The notes: a model not told the origin generated them from the sequence alone. Shown: positions 1-10,625, numbered from the stretch's first letter. The stretch is 46,774 nucleotides of DNA from Chara braunii (GCA_003427395.1 BFEA01000117.1:1849887-1896660), one strand, 5' to 3'. A program made the numbers and translations.

Positions 1-97
1 TCCTCTTACCACCCTAGCCTTTTAGTTACTACAGTGATACTTGTTAATATGGTGGTAAGGCAGGCTTCACGGAGCCTCGCTCCTCTTACCACCCTGT
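1..97. repeat. 81-bp hairpin repeat, first locus (partial)
   Basis: The window opens inside a repeat unit. One further unit starts at 51. It matches the tandem 81-bp repeat at 12007-12235 almost base for base. Each unit holds a foldback: GGTGGTAAG at one end pairs with CTTACCACC at the other, and AGGCT...AGCCT forms an inner stem. The unit is followed directly by the GTGTCAC minisatellite, the same order as at the second locus. It is non-coding. Its function is unknown. Confidence 0.85.
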
Positions 98-124
98 TAA
101 TTTACCTCCCTTAGACGAACCCCT

Positions 125-1755
125 GTGTCTTAGTGTCACTGTGTTTATTGTATCTGTGTAACTGTCACAGTGTTTGCGTGTGTCACTGTGCATGTATTAT
201 TCTGTGTTACGTTGTTTGTTCCTGAGTCCGCACCGTGTACCCATGTGTGCAATGTGTTTGTATGTTTCCTCATATGTGTCACCTCGCACTGCGTGACTGC
301 GTATTTCTGTGTATGTGTCAATGTATATGTCACAGTCTGCTGTGTGTGTCATGATGTTTATTATTGTGTATGTCACCGTAACTGTGTGTGTCACTGTGTG
401 ATTGTCACCATGTGACTGCGTGACTGTACATCTATCACTGTGTATGTGTCACAACCCATGCGTCGCTAAGTGACTGTCACTTCACCGTGCACTCCGTGTG
501 CGACTGTGTGCCTGAATCTGTGCCTTCTATATGTGTGTTACTGTGTGTGTCTCAACCTGTATCTTATTGTGCATGCCATCGTTTGTGTCACACGGTGTAT
601 GTCACAGCCAGTGTCTCACTGTGCATGCCACAGTCTGTGTCACACTGTGTATGTCACAATTTATATTTTGCTATGTGTGCCATGGTGTGTGTCATACTGT
701 GTATGTGTCACTATGTCTGTATGAATGTCACGGTATATTCTAAGTATCTTCGGGCATTGTTGTCCGCGTATCTATGTGTCACCGTCATGGTGCACTGTAT
801 CATTGTATGTTTGTACTGTGTGCCCGCGTGGTTTTCATAATGTCTGTCATTGTGACCGCGTCTCTGCTTATCTGTGTCACAATATACGTGATATAGTGCC
901 TGTGTACGTGACCGCCCACGGTGTCTGTGCACTATGCGTGACCGTATACTTTGGGTGTGACTATGTCACTGTGCACTTGTGTGTCTATCACCGAGCACTG
1001 CGTGGATCACAGCGTCCGTGTGTATGTCACACTGTGCGCGTTACTGTGCACATGTGTGATTCTGTATTTGCGTATCACAGCGTCCGCGTCAACGGGACTG
1101 TGAGTTTTCACCACGTATGCGTTACTTTGTGACTATCACAGTATCTGTGTGAGTGTGTGCCACTGTGTCTCTGTCACGGTACTCCACATGTCTGTGGGTT
1201 TCCGTGGGTTTCACTGCATGGGTGTCTATGTATTTGTCCAACCTCTATGTCAGTGTATTTGTCACAGTGCACCACATATCCATGTCACCGTGACATTGCC
1301 CTTTGTCACCATATCCGTGTGACTGTGTATTGTATGTGCTTCACCGTGTCCGCGTGACTGTGACTGGGTCTGTGTAACTGTGTATCTGTGTCACCCTGCA
1401 CACCATTGCGCCTTTCATCAGGTCTGCATCACGGTGACTGTATGAGTGTGTTTTCACTGTGTGTACGTGTGTCATAGTGTCTGCGTATCTGTCACAGTGT
1501 CTATGCATCCACTGTGTCTGTCACCGTGACTGTGTGTCCGTTCACTGTATGTCTGTGGCACTGCGACTGTGTGACTATCACAGCGTGTCTGTGTCACTGT
1601 GACTGTGTATCTGGGTCGCGGTGCACTGCCTGTCACCGTGTTTGTGTACGCGACAGCGTTTGCGTTTCACTATGCATCATGTGTCATTGTGCACTGTATT
1701 TCACAGTGGACTTTGTGTGCCTCACAGTTTCACTATGTCTGCATGTTGCGGTCCA
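125..1755. repeat. degenerate GTGTCAC/GTGAC minisatellite, copy 1
   Basis: About 1.6 kb is built from irregular variants of TGTGTCACTGTG, with GTCAC and GTGAC words recurring every ~10-25 bases and no fixed period. The plus strand is strongly enriched in T and G and poor in A. Long open frames here translate to Cys/Val/His-rich low-complexity strings and are by-products of the repeat, not genes. From 475 to about 1754 it is closely similar to 12951-14177, with the last shared word being GCGGTCC. This copy is about 53 bp longer because of small indels near 1580-1650. Confidence 0.85.
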
Positions 1756-1979
1756 TCCGTTTGTCTGTTTGTCTGTCTCTGTCTGTTTTGTATGTGTCTG
1801 TCTGTATCTCCCCGTGTCTGTTTTGGTTGTGTCGCTCCGTACTTGCCAGTTTATCAGTTTTCTGTTTCCTGGCATACTGTCGAGGTTCAACCTCGTGATG
1901 CCGACGACAGATGCATCACACACCCCGTCAGTCTCCGCCTTCGCAGACGGTAATCAGCGAAGCAGATAAGGATAACAAA
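1756..1979. other. short TGTCTG-rich tract and repeat edge
   Basis: After the point where the two minisatellite copies diverge, a GTCTGTTTGTCTG-like tract continues to about 1860. Positions 1920-1965 resemble 4065-4110: both have a CACCCCGTC/CACACGTC - TTCGCAGA - GGTAATCAGCGAAGCAG-type string. I see no supported gene. Confidence 0.5.
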
Positions 1980-2014
1980 ATAATAATAATAATAATAATA
2001 ATAACAAAATAATA
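1980..2014. repeat. (TAA)n microsatellite
   Basis: Interrupted TAA/ATA repeats directly precede the first ~380-bp unit at 2018. The same arrangement is seen at 2403-2489 before the second unit. Read on the minus strand, each unit would end in an (ATT)n tail. Confidence 0.9.
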
Positions 2015-2017
2015 ATG

Positions 2018-2400
2018 CACAGGAATATGAGCAATAGCGAACTTCAGAACCCAAGCAGCATCGTACACAGGAGATCATATTGTCGTCACCTCGAACCAAC
2101 AACAAAATTGCATCACGAGTTTCACCAAACAAGAGCACAGCGAAAACTCATAATTGACAATGCTGGAATAGTCTCATCCTCATCAACGAAGAACCAATGT
2201 GGGTCTCCTATCTGGAGCTCGGCGCCAGCCTATATAGGGCAGATCCCATCTAGCCGACTACTACAATGTCGGATGATGATGACAACAACCCTTCCGACGC
2301 GCGAGCAGACAGCGGCCAACGCCGCACGTTTCCAGCACCAGGTACGTATCTCGCTTCACTCACCACCTCGATCCTCACTGTACCCCAGGATTACCGTGCA
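2018..2400 (-). repeat. (TAA)n-linked repeat unit, copy 1 (SINE-like)
   Basis: This unit is homologous to 2495-2830. Shared landmarks are the string ATGAGCAATAGCGAACTTCAG, the CACCTCGAACCAACAACAAA / CAGCTTCGAACCAACAGCAAA segment, AAATTGCATCACGAG, and a TCCTATCTGG-GCTCGGCGCC segment. On the minus strand it would run towards an (ATT)n 3' tail, as some retroposons do. I could not find a convincing A box, so assignment to SINEs is tentative. Open frames across it are not conserved between the copies. Confidence 0.6.
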
Positions 2401-2402
2401 TC

Positions 2403-2404
2403 TA

Positions 2405-2489
<85 letters not shown>
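2403..2489. repeat. (TAA)n microsatellite
   Basis: About 28 nearly uninterrupted trinucleotide repeats separate the two homologous units at 2018-2400 and 2495-2830. Confidence 0.97.
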
Positions 2490-2490
<1 letters not shown>

Positions 2491-2494
2491 TAAT

Positions 2495-2830
2495 GCAAGA
2501 AAGATGAGCAATAGCGAACTTCAGTAATCAAACAACATCATTTACACAAGACCAGATAGTCACAGCTTCGAACCAACAGCAAAATTGCATCACGAGCCCA
2601 CCAAATAAGACTACAGCAAAAACTCAAAATTGAAAATGTTGGAATAGTCCTTTCATCATCAACGTAGAACCAAAGTTGATATCCTATCTGGCGCTCGGCG
2701 CCCAGACTACAGATGGAAGATCCTATCCAGCCTATCCTACAAGTACGAGCATACAACGACCAATGTCGCACGCTTCCAGCTCAAGGTATATCTCTCGTAT
2801 CATTCACAACCCGATCCCCAACTCACAGAT
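2495..2830 (-). repeat. (TAA)n-linked repeat unit, copy 2
   Basis: Second copy of the 2018-2400 unit, diverged by many substitutions and small indels. The order of landmarks is unchanged. With its adjacent TAA array it forms a head-to-tail tandem pair with the first copy. Confidence 0.6.
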
Positions 2831-2902
2831 GCCACGTGCACCCAAAACCACAATGCACCCCATCCAGCACACAGCAGCGCAGCTCTGCTATAGCTACCCG
2901 CT

Positions 2903-2980
2903 CCTTCTTCTCTTCTTCTTCTTCTTCTTCTTCTTCTTCTTCTTCTTCTTCTTCTTCTTCTTCTTCTTCTTCTTCTTCTT
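2903..2980. repeat. (TTC)n microsatellite
   Basis: About 25 TTC repeats. Open frames through it encode poly-Phe or poly-Ser and are not genes. Confidence 0.97.
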
Positions 2981-3571
2981 CCCCTTCAGAGTCGTTGTTG
3001 TCATTGCAGTTGCCTGGTTAAGCTTTTATTAGTCGTCGAGGTTCCTTTTTTTTATAGTCCTCGTCTCTATTGTCTTCTCCTCACCCCTCTCCTTCTTTTC
3101 ATCCTTCACGCTTCCAACTTTGTTCACTTTCAGATGCCGCACCTCGACTCGTGCTCCCGCCTTTCCTCCAAACGATATGATTCAATGAAATTCTCACAGC
3201 GCCCCCAGTGACAAACCACCGAGATCACCATAATCCAGGCACTTCACTGGGCCATTAAATCAGTAGAAGAGACTGCGGCGCGTACAAAAAGGGAAGGGAC
3301 ATAATCAGCGAGATGATGACTCGCGCTTACTTCGCATTCCTCATTCAAGATCGATAATTTAATTGGCTGGCCCCCCGTAATAACGAAATAATAATTAGTA
3401 ATATGTAATAATAATAATAATAAAAAATAAATAATAAAAGATAATAATAGTAATAGTAATACAGGTAATAATGGCAATAATAAGTCATAATAATTCATTC
3501 TACCTACTCTGACGGCCAGATACATCCGCGTCCGATTTCCCCACGGAGGGACGACTGTCGACTAGCAATCA

Positions 3572-3572
<1 letters not shown>
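2981..3572. other. unassigned sequence with short A/T-rich tracts
   Basis: Contains a TAATAA-rich stretch at about 3385-3495 and otherwise unique-looking sequence. I see no supported gene, RNA or repeat relative in this window. Confidence 0.4.
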
Positions 3573-3604
<32 letters not shown>

Positions 3605-3636
3605 CACTCACTCTCTCTCTCTCTCTCTTTCTCACA

Positions 3637-3689
<53 letters not shown>

Positions 3690-3789
3690 ACACACACACC
3701 CACACACCCACACACACACCCACACACACACACGCACATTCGGACGCACACATACACACACACACACACACACGCACGCACACGTGTGC
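3573..3789. repeat. (TC)n followed by (CA)n compound microsatellite
   Basis: TC repeats run to about 3688 and then change to CACACC/CACACA repeats to 3789. Reading frames here are Arg-Glu or Cys-Val strings only. Confidence 0.95.
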
Positions 3790-3795
3790 AGTAGC

Positions 3796-3860
3796 GTATA
3801 TTTTCCATATCGTAACGGTAGACTCATTCGATTCTGTTCATTCTATTGATGGAGTAGCCG
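3796..3860. repeat. GTATATTTTCCATAT repeat, member 1
   Basis: Related to the two adjacent units at 46587-46735. All share GTATnTTTCCATnTT, then a GTAGA(T/C)TC(G/A)TT segment, then TGTTCAT and a GATGGA motif. In both places the repeat lies beside a TC-rich microsatellite. It is probably part of a dispersed repeat of unknown class. Confidence 0.65.
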
Positions 3861-4800
3861 CGAAGCCAATCGCGGGGTAGGAGACTTACCTTATCTCACT
3901 CTCCACTCCCGCTGTCGTCGTCGCCAGTCGACAGAGCCTGGTGCTCCCTCTCCGCGACAAGATCCTGCCACGATGTGCAGGGACACACTACAAGCACAAA
4001 CGCGCATCCCAACGGCCAGGCGAAAGACGGGCGCAATCTCACAACACCATCGGCGGAGCCATCAGCATCCCACACGTCTCCGAGTTCGCAGATGGCAAGC
4101 AGGTGAAGCAGGGTCAGACCACATGCGCCACCGCTCTAAGGTGCCACTCGAACGTCGAGGAGCACAGAGACCTCCTTATCAAGCCGCGATACCACCCAAA
4201 ACAAACGGAACGCTCCATTGTGAGTGCGGGCACGAAGACGATGCCAAGACGCCACTGCATTCAGCTTCCCCCGACCTACGGGATGAGGGCGCTGATGGGT
4301 AAGTTCCACTTTCCCCCTTCTCTCGTCTTCTTCTTCTTTTTCTGCTCCTTCCCTCCTACTTCTTCTTCTTGTTCTGTCTTCTCCTACCACTACTCCTCCC
4401 CTTACTCTTCCGCGTGTCGCCCTTCCTCCGCGCGATCCTCCTCTTTTCCCTTCGCTCGTTTTCTCCTCATGTTACCACTGCACGACCACTCCGCTGCTTC
4501 CCGTGCGCCATCTCCTTTGCTTTCTGCGCGTTCGCTGCAAACGCTCCTTCCTCTTTGGCGCTGCCTCCTCTCTTCCGTGCACTTCCTCTGCGTGCGGTCG
4601 ACTTCTTCTTACTTGCGTTCACTCTCCTCCCCTACACTAGCCCCTTTGCTTTCCATGATCGAGAAAACCTGTCCGATTCATTCATGTCACAGACGGGGAT
4701 GAACGGATTTCCATTGGAATGAATCCGTCCCGGGTTTTGTGGCAGATTCATCGCAGTAAACCCATCGGCCATAGTTACCGGCACCGCAAAGAACAACGAA
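3861..4800. other. unassigned sequence with pyrimidine-rich tract
   Basis: 3941-4702 is an open frame of 253 codons on the plus strand. Its second half is driven by CTTCTTC/CCTCCT-type tracts and translates to Ser/Phe/Pro-rich sequence. No domain is recognised. Positions 4065-4110 resemble 1920-1965. GATGGGTAAGTTCC at about 4295 looks like a possible 5' splice donor, but no matching gene structure could be built. I treat this as repeat-derived unless transcript evidence says otherwise. Confidence 0.4.
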
Positions 4801-4907
4801 ATTCAAAAATAAGAAAATAAGAAATAAAAAAATAAGAAATAAGAAAATAAAAAATAAAAAAATAAGAAATAAGAAAATTAAGAAATAAGAAGAAAATAAG
4901 AAAACAG
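4801..4907. repeat. (AAATAAG)-type A-rich tandem repeat
   Basis: Irregular repeats of AAATAAG/AAAATAAG. An A-rich low-complexity tract with no coding potential. Confidence 0.9.
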
Positions 4908-4984
4908 AATCTAATTGCCTATCTTCCCTATCCTGCCAAGTGTCGGGCAGACCAACTAACTAACTAACTCCCTCTAATCCTAAC

Positions 4985-5020
4985 CCAGAGGTCACGGGTT
5001 CAAGCCCCGCAGCCAAACTC
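4985..5020 (+). repeat. tRNA-like B-box fragment
   Basis: CGGGTTCAAGCCCCG at 4995-5009 is a textbook tRNA T-arm with a paired stem and a GGTTCAAGCC B box. The upstream part (TAACTAACTAACTCCC) does not give a paired D arm or acceptor stem, so this is not a functional tRNA. It is more likely the remnant of a tRNA-derived retroposon or a tRNA pseudogene. Confidence 0.5.
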
Positions 5021-5067
5021 GGGTCGGAAATAAGATGCCCGTAGGCTATAACTGAGCTCCAACCAAA

Positions 5068-5150
5068 AGGAGCTAGCCCACAGGTAGGCGGACTCGATCC
5101 TCGAGTCCGTCGCTTGGTAATCGATACGAAAACCTACTGGGCTAGCTCCT
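5068..5150. repeat. GGAGCTAGCCC inverted-repeat element, copy 1
   Basis: An 83-bp element bounded by AGGAGCTAGCCCA (5068-5080) and TGGGCTAGCTCCT (5138-5150), a perfect 13-bp inverted repeat. The pairing can continue imperfectly inward through GGTAG/CCTA. Inside lies a second hairpin, GGACTCGA-TCC-TCGAGTCC (about 5090-5108). A second element with the same arms is at 18919-19005, and a right half is at about 17515-17552. It could be a small MITE-like element or part of a larger repeat that folds as RNA. No target-site duplication is obvious. Confidence 0.75.
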
Positions 5151-5400
5151 GCTTTGAATAAACAGGAGCAGTCCAGTTATAAATACAGTATCGGGGCCCA
5201 GTCCGACCAGCGGCTCGAGCCTGTTTCGTAAGTCTGAGTATGTGTACGCTTGCTAGTCTGTGGGCCTGTCTGTGTGCTCGTCGGCTTGAGTGTGTGTGTG
5301 ACCAGCAAGGGCGCGTGGTTGATCGGAAGGCCCGAAGGGCCCGTACTTAACAGTGGCCGCGCCAAAGAGGGTCGTGGCGGGAAATCACTCAAGTGGCGAG
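5151..5400 (+). repeat. repeat segment with TATA-like motif, related to 17552-17700
   Basis: The sequence following the element at 5068-5150 aligns loosely with 17552-17650: GAGCAG, GTTATAA(A)TA/GTTATAAGTA, then GG(C/G)CTCAGTTC-type and GGCTCGAGCC/GGTTTGAACC segments. TTATAAATA at about 5178 resembles a TATA box. ACTTAACAGTGGCCGCGCCA at about 5345 loosely recalls the LTR-end/primer-site junction of some gypsy elements, but I cannot confirm an LTR. Confidence 0.4.
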
Positions 5401-5420
5401 AAAAAAACCGAGCGGAAAAT

Positions 5421-5560
5421 ATTCAAGTAACAGGTGGGCCGGTACCGCACCAAAGTAGATGTAGATATGCCGAGTAACAAGTGGGCCGCATAAAATATTC
5501 AAGTAACAGGTGGGCCGGTACCACACCAAGTAGATGTAGATATGTCGAGTATTCAAGACC
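5421..5560. repeat. 76-bp direct repeat, two copies
   Basis: ATTCAAGTAACAGGTGGGCC begins at 5421 and again at 5497, each followed by GGTACC(G/A)CACCAA(A)GTAGATG and TAGATATG(C/T)CGAGTA. It is a tandem duplication inside the larger dispersed repeat. Confidence 0.9.
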
Positions 5561-5599
5561 GACCAGAAGAAGACAAAAGCTGACATTTTTAAACACCTG

Positions 5600-5985
5600 G
5601 TACCAGTGGGTAGACAGGTACCAGGCCCAATCCCAGTGTGTTGTAGATCTATGCGACACGACACTTACCCAATCAACCCCTCGACCTTCTCGGTCGGAGG
5701 GTATCACTACTAATCCTAACCATCACAACGCGCATCATAACAATGCGCGCGCATGTTTTCGAAATTTTCTCACCGATTCGCCTCGGCTTCAATGGATGAG
5801 GAAATCGTTTCAAGTGTCATACCAAAGCGTGCACACCCATTTCTTATCAGATCGGCTCCATCATGGTAGCCGACACCGTCACCGAGTCGAATGCAAAAGC
5901 ATGGCCAAATACCCTTGTAAGGGCAAATACCTTTGTAAGGGTATTTGGTCCGACAGTATTCCTAGACCCTATTAAGCGACGTCCC
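5600..5985. repeat. dispersed repeat ending in AATACCC palindrome, copy 1
   Basis: Positions about 5860-5945 share CATGGTAGCCGA, then GTCGA-TGCAAAA, then the palindrome with 18086-18142. Here the palindrome is expanded: AAATACCCTTGTAAGGG, then AAATACCTTTGTAAGGGTATTT. The following GCGACGTCCCCGTCGCT (about 5974-5990) also follows the palindrome near 31530. The upstream part is distantly related to 17700-18085. No genes are seen. Confidence 0.65.
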
Positions 5986-5990
5986 CGTCG

Positions 5991-6706
5991 CTAGGGACGT
6001 TTATCACAATCATTCATACAATTCTTTTTTTTTATCATTTCCCATAATCAAATCAACTGATAGAATATGACATGATCGATAACATCAATGGACAAATGAT
6101 ACAATACAAACAATACATATACCTCTCTTTCTCCTTGGAAGAGAACGTAAGCCCCTTTCCCAAAGTAAGGTGCATCTTTTGATAAGTGGATAGCCAAATC
6201 CGATTTCCTGGAAGTGTGGTTCAGGAATGACATCGTCACCTCACTTTTCATTATAACTGTCAGAATTTTAACCCGGGTCTCCCACATTATAAAATAAATT
6301 CAATGACATAAAATGGGGATACTTGATCAGTACTACAGTATATGAAATAGTCAAGTAGGACAATGTTTCCGCCTTCCGCTCACCCTTAGGCTTTTAGCCA
6401 GGTCATCGTTGGTTGTCTTCAGGGTTTTTTGTCCGCAAGCGAACTCAACCCCTCAAACGCGGGTTCTAACCGATACCTTGGATGTCCAACTTTCGATATT
6501 AATGTCCAAAGTTGCCAGCTGTCCTGCCCGAAGCCTAATACAAGAAGACAGCAGTCTCCATCTTGACCCACCACAGTCTTGCTGATCAGGCCGGAGCTGC
6601 GCCCTACCGTGTTTGTTATATTAACGGTAGTCCCCGTATTGGTTGCGCAATGACGAGAGAAGGTTAACAACAATCGTATTTTTCATCACCACTTCAGGAC
6701 TCCCTT
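5991..6706. repeat. decayed repeat related to 31.5-32.1 kb
   Basis: Positions 6540-6660 align with 31970-32075: a CATCTTG(A/G)CCCACCA segment, a TGATC-GAGC / CAGGCCGGAGC segment, a TACC-GT segment and a final GGTTGCGCAA / GGTTACGCAA. The rest is A/T-rich with no supported gene. GGGTTAAAATTC on the minus strand near 6255-6275 is weakly B-box-like and is not called as a tRNA. Confidence 0.5.
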
Positions 6707-6877
6707 CACCACTTCAGGATGCAGCCAGCCTGCCTAAACAGGTGGTTTTCAGAGTCTTCGGACCTTTCACGACTTCAAAACCATTGAGGTATGAAAATCA
6801 TGAATGGTCCTGAAGTGGTGAAAGCTCCGAAGACCTTGAAAACCACATGTTTAGGCAAGCTGCATACTGAAGTGGTG
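6707..6877. repeat. large foldback hairpin of the CCACTTCAGG family
   Basis: The left arm (6707-6788) starts CACCACTTCAGGATGCAGC. The right arm (about 6799-6877) is its reverse complement with scattered mismatches and one small indel, ending GCTGCATACTGAAGTGGTG. The loop is about 10 nt. Related single arms follow in direct orientation at about 6882-6960 and 6975-7085. A transcript would fold into a near-continuous duplex of about 80 bp. I see no coding sequence. Confidence 0.85.
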
Positions 6878-7110
6878 GAGGGTGGTTTTCATGGTCTTCA
6901 GACCTTTCACCACTTCAGGACCATTTAGGATTTTCAGACTGCCCAAAACTCTCACTTGACCACTTCAAGACACCTTTCACAACTTCAGGATGCAGCCTGC
7001 CTAAATAGGTGATTTTCAGGGTCTTCGGACCTTTCACCACTTAAGGATCATTCAGGATTTTCAGACTGCCAAAAACTCTCACTTCAGAATTTTCATTCCT
7101 GAATTTTCAG
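6878..7110. repeat. additional direct arms of the 6.7-kb foldback
   Basis: Two more copies of the arm sequence, recognisable by GGT(G/C)(G/A)TTTTCA(T/G)GGTCTTC, then (A/G)GACCTTTCACCACTT and GGATTTTCAGACTGCC. The last copy also contains TTCAGGATGCAGCCTGCCTAAA. The locus therefore carries four arm copies, one of them inverted. Confidence 0.8.
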
Positions 7111-10020
7111 CTACCCGATAACCGCTTGTGGCAATGACGGGTAAGTCCTATCATCAAAAATTTCCACATATATTTCAAAGACTACATTCGACCCCTCTGA
7201 TAACTACCTAAGTTGATTCCTTCATTAGGGTGGCCACCCCCCAGGTCTTAACTCCAGGCCAAAATTAGAAGGTTCGCTGCCTAGTTATACTTGGTCAGCA
7301 ACCCACGCTGGGAGTTACGTCCCAAGGATGTCAATTTTCCACCATAGGCTTGGTAATTCAGTTCCTCAAACTAACCTCTTGAAGTGGATGAACGATGTTC
7401 AATTCAATATATACCAAAAAATCATCATCAAAAATATTTTAATCCTTGACAGGTTGCCACTCAGTGGATGAACAAGGACCATCGTCAGATTGCCACTCAG
7501 GGTTCAAATCCTTCAAATCTCGATTACAGCTCGGTCAGACACACATCTTGGGGATCTTTTCAAAAATATACCAAAAATTGTTTTATGAAAATGTTGGTTT
7601 CCACGTTACCATTGATGCAAAGATATCTCTCAAAACATCGACATATTCGAGTGAGCTCCTCGTTCGGATCTCACAGGTTTATCTAAGACTAACCCCAAAG
7701 AGGAATGAACGACGCCTTTTCAAGACATACTTTTGATGTCTTTTGCAAGCAGAATACTTATCGTGCCTGCCTAAAATAATTCCAAGATTTAAGAACTCAG
7801 TCTAGGTCGCCGTCATACAGACTCTGGAGGCTTTGTCTCCAATAATACTTTGCACAAATGTTCGCATAATACTCATACCTGAGTATTAAGCTAAGCTGCC
7901 CCAACAAGGTTAAACCTTCTTGACGATAGTTATCAAAACTGAACCACATTCATTCACCCAGATCGATATCATCAAAAAAAAAAAAAAACCATGTCAAAAT
8001 AACTCGTTACTGTACGCAGGGTTTTCCCCATGTTTTCACGAACCAAGTATAAATGACATTCTCCTGCTGTAAAGAAGGAATATAAACTTATGATAGTAGA
8101 AGAAATGTTTGAGACTGTAAGGAAAACAAAATCACAATTCATACATACCAAAACAATCAGTTGTACCAATTTAAACAAACATCAACTGGTAACTTCGTTA
8201 ACAATGAGAACAACCATTACAATTGAGCCTGCACGAGAACAAAATCACAGCGAAGTTACAATGACAATGATAATGATGACATAAAATATAGTACTCCTTC
8301 AGGCTTAATAGGGGTATATCGTGCCGAGGGGTGGTGTAATCCGATCAAAGGATAACATCCAGATCCCGAGCCCCGCTTCTAGGATTGAGTCTCACCATAT
8401 CTCCCTCCGATTCTGATGTTACGACCCCATCAATCGGCTACTCAATAGAGTAGGACAACCTTACCTCTCATAACCGCATTTAGTGAGACCTCAACTAAGA
8501 AGGTGAGATAACTCTGCTCGTCCCGCTGTTAGGTTTCTACTCCTTTCCTTGTGGCGAACAACAGTCGCATCTTCTATAAGCAGCGTCTTGATACGATCAC
8601 AACACCTTCCTCTCTTTCAACGGTAATGTAGTCATATCTCCTATACAAGGAAAAATGACAACACCCCACTATGGACCAAGAACATTGTTCCGGCGTGAGT
8701 CTCCCTACTGTCTACAAGACTTAATTTTACCCTCTTCAAACCTCTCAGGCAAATGTATCAATCAATGTTGCAATCCACCAAAAGGACAGGTCCTGCATGG
8801 TGATCTCCCTTGAGAGAATTCTTTCTCTTCAAAGGTTGGTCACTCCATTCACCTCCGGTCTCATGCCGAACGTGGATTTCACACAGTTTGTCTATCCCTA
8901 TCGAGGAGAGCAATTTATAAACATATCCAATTAGGCGCAAACAGTTACCAGACAATTAAGATATATACACAACACTTTCAAACTTCATTCAACCAAAAAC
9001 GAAACCTACAATGATAGGTCACTTGAGACATATATCATTCATTCCTTGCATACATTCATTCATACCCAGACATACACTGTTTACATAATACCGCAACTCG
9101 AGGAGTCGGGTTGTCATGTAAGTGGACACTCCTACACTCTGATTATATTGAGTAACCAATCGATAAAAGCCCGAGTTTACTTATATAGCTTCAATTATAA
9201 GGTAAATATAATTAGATTCCCTATGCAATAACGTCTAAAGCTAATTCATTATCGTACTCTATCATATACAACCTCAAACGGATACCTAATTTTCAAGTAG
9301 ATGACCTAAAATTACGCTTACCATACTACTTGCCCCTAATGATTAGTGAGTCACTAAGTGGATAACTAACTTGTATATCATGACCCTCTAATGGTTAAAT
9401 TATACTTTCAATGAGCAACCTCATCAATCAGATTCCATACCAGATCAACACAATATTTTAATCAAATCTCTACTAAATAGTTGACCCCCCTAGCTATCAA
9501 GACAACTAAGTATAGTATCTCTCACTTTATCTTATTTATCTATTTATATCATCACACAATATGCCTGTAGTCGAGTTTCTAGGGCTACAATGTCCTATGC
9601 CTCAAGCTTGTCATTTTAAACACTAAGACTCCTTAATATTCAGACGGACCCTTAATATACCACTGTTTACTATCCTCAAATGCACCTATCATACAGAAGC
9701 GCATGACGTTTTGACATTACAACTCCACGAATTAACTAACTTTTTAGGCAAATATCCTTATCATCATATGATATTAAGCAGAGTCTTGGAGAAGACAATT
9801 ACCTCAAGTAGATCGTGATGGAAACATATGTCAGAGGGTACATCCTCTCAGTAAGACAACCGCTGAGACCGGGTCTACCATTAAGACCTATATCATATAA
9901 CTTCAAGAATTCGATGACCTGGTTACACTATGTAAATAATGACTAATAGGGTTAGTTTAATTTATAATCTTGTACTCAGACTCTATGACAAATGACCTAG
10001 CCAACGGACACAACCTTCAA
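7111..10020. other. A/T-rich decayed repeat DNA without recognised genes
   Basis: A 2.9-kb stretch. Positions 7265-7340 (CGCTGCC...GGTCAGCAACC...GGGAGTTACGTCCC) are distantly similar to 32195-32280, in the same order relative to the 6.6/32.0-kb similarity. Together these suggest that 5.99-10.0 kb is a diverged relative of 31.5-35.6 kb. Poly-A lies at 7976-7987. Open frames are short and interrupted. The one at 8758-8955 on the minus strand (65 codons) has normal amino-acid composition but no recognised family. Confidence 0.45.
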
Positions 10021-10179
10021 GTAACTACCGGGCAATGCGACATCTATTGGCATTGCCGACGCGACTTCACACTTCCTTTATATCACAAGCTATATTAGCT
10101 TATTTAGAGGTTGTCGTTTTGCTGCGATCATCATTTTACCAAACCCGAGTTCGTTCACTTAGGACCTCGGCTGGAAAGC

Positions 10180-10625
10180 GAGATCCCGGCAACGGCGCCA
10201 CCTGTCGCGCGAGGCGGTCCCACACCCACTCGCAAGGTAATTTTCGTGTCGGACCTCACAGTCGTATCATGCAGGAGTCTCTTTTGTCATCTCAACGAAA
10301 CACCACTCCGACCATGCGCGCTCTCGCGACTCCCTACGACAGGTTAGGGAACCCGCGAGGTACAACATTACCTCCACTTGCGGGAGCTGTCACAATCCCT
10401 TAGGTGGGCGTATCCCTACCGAGCTACTTACCCACGTGCGGAGACTTTTACATGCAATCGTAGAGGTAGGTCAGCCGAGGGCGTTTGCTCGATCGCCGTA
10501 GCATAGGCATACGCGTGGTTGAATGCATAAGACTCACCCGTATATGCGTTGGGCATCGGGGCGCTGATCTCCCGGACCGACTTATAATTCAGGTCGACTC
10601 GATTGACGAACGTTCGCGCATACTA
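10180..10625 (+). repeat. head module of the GTCGAGCGCATCGG repeat family, copy 1
   Basis: Shares an ordered set of words with 23640-24190, 35720-36030, 43850-44125 and, inverted, 23190-22960. These are CTACGACAGGTTAGG, GGTACAAC-TTACCTCCAC, GGAG(C/T)TGTCAC, GCGTATCCC(T/C)ACCGAGCTAC, GCAATCG-AGAGGTAGGTCAGCCGA, GGCGTTTGCTCG and GTAGCATAGG. The 5' terminal word GTTGTCGAGCGCAT is not recognised here. Two overlapping open frames here (78 and 122 codons) are not conserved in the other copies. Confidence 0.75.

Noticed and set aside
145-1953. Many overlapping open frames of 60-150 codons in the GTGTCAC tract
   Set aside because: Translations are Cys/Val/His or Thr/His low-complexity strings in several frames at once, as expected from a repeat without stop codons.
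3504-3827. Arg-Glu and Cys-Val rich 107-codon frame
   Set aside because: It is entirely produced by TC and CA microsatellites.
3941-4702. 253-codon plus-strand frame
   Set aside because: Its C-terminal half is pyrimidine-tract sequence, the N-terminal half has no recognised domain, and part of it is shared with a repeat near 1.9 kb.
5300-5370. LTR 3' end and primer-binding site (TTAACAGTGGCCGCGCC)
   Set aside because: It resembles some gypsy junctions only loosely, and no partner LTR or precise TG...CA ends could be placed.
6240-6290. Possible tRNA on the minus strand (GGGTTAAAATTC)
   Set aside because: The B box is imperfect and no A box or paired arms are found upstream.
8758-8955. 65-codon minus-strand frame as a retroelement pol fragment
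   Set aside because: Composition is ordinary, but no catalytic motif of RT, RNase H or integrase is visible.
10035-10403. 122-codon frame in the repeat head
   Set aside because: It lies within a repeat module present in other copies that do not keep the frame open.
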